From an uncultured Desulfobulbaceae bacterium (GTDB taxonomy: Bacteria; Desulfobacterota; Desulfobulbia; Desulfobulbales; BM004), in the NCBI GenBank assembly GCA_947258675.1, contig CAMYJP010000147.1, positions 1-9,377 on the forward strand: a stretch of DNA of 9,377 nucleotides. Reading direction: 5' to 3'. This document shows positions 5,803 to 9,377 of this stretch, piece after piece; the first letter of the stretch is position 1; each line of letters begins with the position of its first letter. The position numbers were made by a program, and so were the translations under genes. The notes beneath the pieces are model-generated. The model worked only from the letters and a program-made list of their open reading frames with translations. It was not told the DNA's origin and made no database searches.

Positions 5803-6606
5803 ATGAAACGGATTATTACAGGACTTCTCCTTGGAGGCCTCTGGCTTCTGTTACTTTTTGGTGGGTCGTTTTTGTCTTTTGGACTGGTCGTTTGCGCTGC
5901 CGGCTGTGTAGGACTCTATGAATATTCCCGTATTGTTTTAAACGAGGATGAGAATAGATTTATTGTATGGTTTGTTATTATAGGATCCTTTCCTTTATTA
6001 ACAGCACTATCTAAACGGCTTGATATAATCGTTGCCGGTTTTTTTCTCAGCTTGTTATTGCTGGTTCTCTTTATATTGATAATATACCCTCTACTGGTTG
6101 ATGCTTTTGATGTTTTGGTCAGTCTCTGTTTTGGGATTTTTTATATAGGACTTGGTTTTTCCCACCTTATATTAATCTGGACTCAACCCCAGGGTGTATC
6201 ATGGTTGATGGTTCTTATCGCCATTACAGTGGGCTCCGATACAGGTGCCTATTACATTGGAAGTTCGTTGGGAAAGACTAAATTGCTACCTGCAGTAAGC
6301 CCTGGAAAAACGCAGGCAGGTGCTATTGGAGGCGCCATAGCTGGAACATTGACAGCCATTTTAGTTGGAATAGTATTCTTTAATGAAATAAATTTTATCA
6401 GGCTTGGTTTGGCTGCTTTTCTGCTGAGTATTGTCGGCATGATTGGTGATCTGGCAGAGTCGGTGATAAAACGATCTGCCGGGGTAAAGGATTCAGGAAC
6501 ATGGCTGGCAGGGCACGGCGGTCTGCTTGATCGAGCTGACAGTCTTTTTTTCGTAGCTCCCGCCCTCTTTTATTTTCTTTATTTTGGTTTTCTAACTGGC
6601 AATTGA
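5803..6606 (+). CDS. cdsA: Phosphatidate cytidylyltransferase (CDP-diglyceride synthase)
   Basis: This 267-residue inner-membrane enzyme makes CDP-diacylglycerol from CTP and phosphatidic acid, the branch point for all membrane phospholipids. The protein is a succession of hydrophobic helices (at about residues 4-40, 50-80, 85-145, 170-205 and 245-265), and the family signature lies near the C-terminus: SVIKRSAGVKDSG (220-232), then GHGGLLDRADS (237-247) with the metal- and CTP-binding Asp residues. The usual proline in PGHGG is alanine here (A236). The gap from uppS is 3 nt and no Shine-Dalgarno is visible, so translation is probably coupled to uppS. Length and topology fit the family. Confidence 0.96.
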   Translation: MKRIITGLLLGGLWLLLLFGGSFLSFGLVVCAAGCVGLYEYSRIVLNEDENRFIVWFVIIGSFPLLTALSKRLDIIVAGFFLSLLLLVLFILIIYPLLVDAFDVLVSLCFGIFYIGLGFSHLILIWTQPQGVSWLMVLIAITVGSDTGAYYIGSSLGKTKLLPAVSPGKTQAGAIGGAIAGTLTAILVGIVFFNEINFIRLGLAAFLLSIVGMIGDLAESVIKRSAGVKDSGTWLAGHGGLLDRADSLFFVAPALFYFLYFGFLTGN

Positions 6607-6682
6607 TCTTCAAACCGACCTATTTAGATAAATATTCGCAGCACTAAGTTGTTTTCGTGAATGTTCAAAGTTTGATGGTGTG

Positions 6683-7888
6683 ATGAAAAATATATCTTTA
6701 CTTGGATCAACAGGGTCTATAGGCAGAAATGTCCTGGATCTTATTAAGCAGTTTCCAGATCGATATAATATTGTAGGCTTGGCCGCCGGCCAGAATATTG
6801 AATTGTTGGGACAACAAATACGTAGTTTCAACCCCCAGCTCGTTTCAGTATCTGATCGAAAGTTTTCAGAAATACTGATTGAGATGCTGCCAACTGAATG
6901 GAAAAAGAAAATTGTTTACGGTGAGAGGGGAAACGAACAAGTCGCATCCCTGGCCGATGCAGAGATGGTCGTTTCAGCCATTGTGGGTGCTGCCGGCCTT
7001 CTTCCAACCATGGCCGGCATTAAAGCCGGAAAGGACATAGCTCTTGCCAATAAAGAAACTCTGGTAATGGCTGGCCATCTTGTAATGGAAGAGGTTAGAA
7101 ATCGAAAAGTACGATTGCTCCCCATTGACAGCGAACACAGTGCGATAGCCCAGGCTCTGGAAGCCGGTAGAAAAGAAGATATATCAAAAATTATTCTGAC
7201 AGCTTCTGGAGGACCATTCCTGAACATGAATGGAGATGATTTATGGCAGGTCACCCCTGAACAAGCCTTAAATCATCCGAACTGGAATATGGGCAGGAAA
7301 ATATCTATAGATTCTGCCACATTAATGAATAAAGGTCTTGAAGTGATAGAGGCGAAATGGCTTTTTGATGTCGATGTTTCCAAGGTGGAGGTCGTAGTCC
7401 ATCCCCAGAGTATTGTGCATTCTCTTGTTGAATTTATTGATGGATCGGTGGTCGCACAGATGGGTATAGCTGATATGAGGATACCCATCGGTTATGCTCT
7501 TAGCTATCCGGAGAGGTTGACGACGTCTCTTGCGCCGCTGGATTTAGTTAATAGTGGCGATTTGAGTTTCCAACCTCCTGATTTTGAAAAATTCCCGGCA
7601 TTGTCTTTAGCGTATAATGCTTGTAAAGAAGGGGGTATCCAGCCTGCTGTTCTGAATGGAGCCAACGAAGTAGCAGTAGAAGCTTTTCTTGGTAGAAAGA
7701 TACGTTTCCCGGAGATTACTGAAGTGGTTGCGGCAACTCTTGACTATTTGCCCAATAGAGATGTCGGCAATGTACAGAATGTCTTGGATGCTGATTCGGA
7801 ATCCAGGGCCGAGGCTCAGAAACAGGTTGATGCCATCATGACGAAGAGTCTTAAGAAAAAGAAGTCATCTCGGTATGCAACGGTATAA
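6683..7888 (+). CDS. dxr: 1-deoxy-D-xylulose 5-phosphate reductoisomerase
   Basis: Dxr converts DXP to 2-C-methyl-D-erythritol 4-phosphate with NADPH, the first committed step of the MEP isoprenoid pathway, and so feeds the UppS reaction encoded upstream. Visible: NADPH-binding GSTGSIGRN (8-16), [10 protein letters not shown] (from 122), metal-binding D149 and E151 in [32 protein letters not shown] and [13 protein letters not shown] with the third metal ligand E220. [15 protein letters not shown] and [13 protein letters not shown] are also present. A lysine-rich tail (KSLKKKKSS) ends the 401-residue chain. I chose ATG 6683; GTG directly before it (6680) is an equivalent alternative. The ribosome-binding site is weak. 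The gap to cdsA is 76 nt with no clear signal. Confidence 0.97.
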   Translation: MKNISLLGSTGSIGRNVLDLIKQFPDRYNIVGLAAGQNIELLGQQIRSFNPQLVSVSDRKFSEILIEMLPTEWKKKIVYGERGNEQVASLADAEMVVSAIVGAAGLLPTMAGIKAGKDIALANKETLVMAGHLVMEEVRNRKVRLLPIDSEHSAIAQALEAGRKEDISKIILTASGGPFLNMNGDDLWQVTPEQALNHPNWNMGRKISIDSATLMNKGLEVIEAKWLFDVDVSKVEVVVHPQSIVHSLVEFIDGSVVAQMGIADMRIPIGYALSYPERLTTSLAPLDLVNSGDLSFQPPDFEKFPALSLAYNACKEGGIQPAVLNGANEVAVEAFLGRKIRFPEITEVVAATLDYLPNRDVGNVQNVLDADSESRAEAQKQVDAIMTKSLKKKKSSRYATV

Positions 7889-7978
7889 CAACGAACATTG
7901 CAATTATTGCAGGCAATATAGACAGCATGCGCTTTACCCTTAGTTAAGGATGTACTTTAGGTGTTTTTTTTAATCTGT

Positions 7979-8006
7979 TTGTCAATTTATTAATTCTGGT
8001 TTTAAT
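7979..8006 (+). promoter_or_regulatory. Possible sigma70-type promoter ahead of rseP
   Basis: TTGTCA (7979-7984, 5 of 6) and TTTAAT (8001-8006, 5 of 6) are 16 bp apart, in an AT-rich 179-nt gap between dxr and rseP. Just upstream are a small stem CCTT/AAGG (7938-7949) and a T8 run (7964-7971), too far apart to be a convincing terminator. The pair suggests rseP may have its own promoter as well as operon read-through. Confidence 0.48.
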
Positions 8007-8067
8007 TTGCCCGAGAACTTTTAAAAGTAGAGGGCGTTACATAAATAGCTATTATTGAGTTTTTATT

Positions 8068-9120
8068 ATGCAAACAATTTTTTCATTTATCATAGTGTTA
8101 GGTCTTTTGATTTTTGTTCACGAGTTCGGACATTTTTTATGGGCTAAATTTTTCAGAGTCAGAGTATTGAAATTTTCACTTGGCTTTGGGCCCAAGGTAC
8201 TCAGCAAACAATTTGGTGAAACCGAATATATTTTGAGCATCTTTCCTTTGGGTGGGTATGTAAAGATGTTTGGTGAAACAGGTGGTGAAGAAGAAATACC
8301 TCCAGAGGAAAAAAAATTCTCTTTTTCTCATAAATCGGTATGGCAAAGATTCATTATAGTTGCTGGAGGTCCGATATTTAATCTGATTTTTGCGGTATTT
8401 CTCTTTTTTCTGATTTTTTTTACTGCCGGAATACCGCAACCGGCAGAGGGTACTAAAATCGGAGCCGAGGCAGCCGGAATCAAGGGTGGTGATATAATAT
8501 TGACAATAAACGGAGAGGAAACATCTACCTGGGAAGAGGTCTCCGATCTTATAAAAAATAGCGGCGGGCATCCGGTGCTGTTAATGATTCAAAGAGGTGC
8601 TGAAAACATTGAAGTGACGGCCCAGCCAAGGATGGAAAAAACCAAGAACATTTTTGGAGAAGAGGTCGGTGAACGGTTAATGATCGGAATATCGCGTTCT
8701 GAGGAAGTAGTTTATGAAAAAGCATCCTTAATACAGGCGATTTCTGCCGGTTTCAAGCAGACATGGAGTTTTATGTATTTGACCATAGTAGGCCTGGTTA
8801 AAATAATTCAGAAAGTCGTGCCAGCATCAGAAATTGGCGGTCCGATTCTTATCGCACAGCTTGCCGGTCAACAAATGGAGGCAGGATGGATAAATTTTCT
8901 TTACTTCATGGGATTGATCAGCGTGAATTTGGGTATTCTTAATCTTCTTCCTATTCCAATTCTGGATGGAGGGCATCTGGTATTTTTTTCAGTTGAAGCT
9001 GTAATGAGAAAGCCTCTGAGTCTGAGAACCATGGAGATGATGCAGCAAATTGGCCTTGTGCTGCTTGGAACCCTTATGATTTTTGTATTTTATAATGATA
9101 TAGCAAGGTTACTCAGCTAG
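8068..9120 (+). CDS. rseP: Site-2 intramembrane zinc metalloprotease, RseP/RasP type
   Basis: Site-2 proteases cut within membrane helices of anti-sigma factors or signal-peptide remnants. The zinc motif HEFGH is at residues 18-22 in the first helix (with catalytic E19), and the second metal motif is LLPIPILDGGH (D300). FPLGGYVKMFGE and AGGPIFNLIFAVF are family hallmarks. A single PDZ domain covers about 115-190 (AAGIKGGDIILTINGEE). The 350-residue length fits the one-PDZ type; E. coli RseP has two and is about 450 aa. Four membrane helices are visible. The ATG has no strong Shine-Dalgarno. The uppS-cdsA-rseP order is widely conserved, with dxr inserted in many Gram-negatives. Its substrate here cannot be told; no anti-sigma gene lies in the window. 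Confidence 0.96.
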   Translation: MQTIFSFIIVLGLLIFVHEFGHFLWAKFFRVRVLKFSLGFGPKVLSKQFGETEYILSIFPLGGYVKMFGETGGEEEIPPEEKKFSFSHKSVWQRFIIVAGGPIFNLIFAVFLFFLIFFTAGIPQPAEGTKIGAEAAGIKGGDIILTINGEETSTWEEVSDLIKNSGGHPVLLMIQRGAENIEVTAQPRMEKTKNIFGEEVGERLMIGISRSEEVVYEKASLIQAISAGFKQTWSFMYLTIVGLVKIIQKVVPASEIGGPILIAQLAGQQMEAGWINFLYFMGLISVNLGILNLLPIPILDGGHLVFFSVEAVMRKPLSLRTMEMMQQIGLVLLGTLMIFVFYNDIARLLS

Positions 9121-9222
9121 CATATTGAATTGAAGAACTGGGCACGGTTCATGATTAAAATTGAGATGTAGGCAATAGTCTATACAGTAACCGCATTAGA
9201 GAATTTTGAGTTAAGGCCGATC

Positions 9223-9377
9223 ATGGCTTCAGATATAAAGGACAATATATCGAACAAACCACCTGTAATACTCGCCTTGGAAACTGCTACGGCCTGTGGC
9301 AGTGTGGCATTGGTAGCTGATGGCTGCTGTCTGGCAGAATCCTCATTATTATCGAAACTGACTCACTCCAGAAGGCT
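9223..9377 (+). CDS. tsaB: tRNA t6A37 threonylcarbamoyl biosynthesis protein TsaB (partial, 3' end outside window)
   Basis: The first 51 codons read MASDIKDNISNKPPVILALE, then TATACGSVALV, a short turn with LAESSLLS and THSRRL. The beginning ILALETATACGSVAL and the THSRRL motif are those of TsaB, the ASKHA-fold partner that holds the TsaD/TsaE complex together to make N6-threonylcarbamoyl-adenosine in ANN-decoding tRNAs. TsaD (the catalytic paralogue) shares the fold, but its early sequence differs. AAGG (9213-9216) lies 6 nt before the ATG, a reasonable ribosome-binding site. The 102-nt gap after rseP shows no convincing promoter or terminator. The gene is cut by the window edge. Confidence 0.9.
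   Translation, partial: MASDIKDNISNKPPVILALETATACGSVALVADGCCLAESSLLSKLTHSRR

Noticed and set aside
277..6654. Identical 13-mer CACTAAGTTGTTT at 277-289 and 6642-6654, both in intergenic DNA
   Set aside because: About one exact 13-base repeat is expected by chance in a window of this size, and the flanks are not similar.
7938..7971. Terminator after dxr: CCTT/AAGG hairpin and T8 run
   Set aside because: The stem is only 4 bp and lies about 14 nt from the T-run; no better pairing adjoins the T-run.
1180..8571. Several antisense open frames opposite the YkgJ-type gene, rpsB, pyrH, frr, dxr and rseP
   Set aside because: All lie opposite well-conserved coding sequence, have low-complexity or cysteine/serine-rich translations, and lack recognisable domains.

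Overview
The window looks like a core chromosomal segment of a Gram-negative bacterium, most likely in Desulfobacterota (former Deltaproteobacteria, perhaps near Desulfobulbales). This is an inference from three things: the gene order rpsB-tsf-pyrH-frr-uppS-cdsA-dxr-rseP-tsaB, the short EF-Ts type, and a single-PDZ RseP. Base composition is moderately AT-rich. All recognised genes lie on the + strand. No RNA gene, CRISPR array, phage gene or transposase was seen.

Layout: (1) Positions 2-860 hold the end of the ribosomal alpha operon: the alpha-CTD end of rpoA, an unusually long 232-nt spacer, then rplQ and a strong intrinsic terminator at 899-942. (2) Positions 961-1764 hold one YkgJ-type cysteine-cluster protein with a perfect 24-bp tandem duplication. 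(3) Positions 1765-2103 are a 339-nt non-coding stretch ending in a foldable leader of rpsB. (4) Positions 2104-4811 hold rpsB, tsf, pyrH and frr: ribosomal protein S2, EF-Ts, UMP kinase and ribosome recycling factor. (5) A weak terminator and a good sigma70-like promoter separate frr from uppS, cdsA, dxr and rseP (5041-9120), which serve undecaprenyl phosphate, CDP-diacylglycerol and MEP-pathway isoprenoid synthesis and site-2 intramembrane proteolysis. (6) The start of tsaB (tRNA t6A modification) runs off the right edge.

The genes fall into a translation block (rpoA/rplQ, rpsB/tsf/frr, tsaB) and an envelope block (uppS, cdsA, dxr, rseP). Dxr and UppS are on one line: Dxr makes the MEP precursor of the isoprenoids that UppS polymerises.

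Three things stand out. First, tsf lacks about 27 conserved N-terminal codons and its usual spacer from rpsB: recognisable EF-Ts homology begins only 11 bases after the rpsB stop codon, and the only plausible start is a TTG. Second, the rpoA-rplQ spacer is bracketed by long imperfect inverted repeats (244-270 and 424-448) that can form either two local hairpins or one long closed stem, with another hairpin between them. It may be a regulatory RNA or a small MITE-like insertion. Third, the YkgJ-type gene has a recent-looking 8-codon duplication and starts 18 nt after a terminator without a ribosome-binding site. I found no clearly new multi-gene system; the rest is conserved housekeeping DNA.
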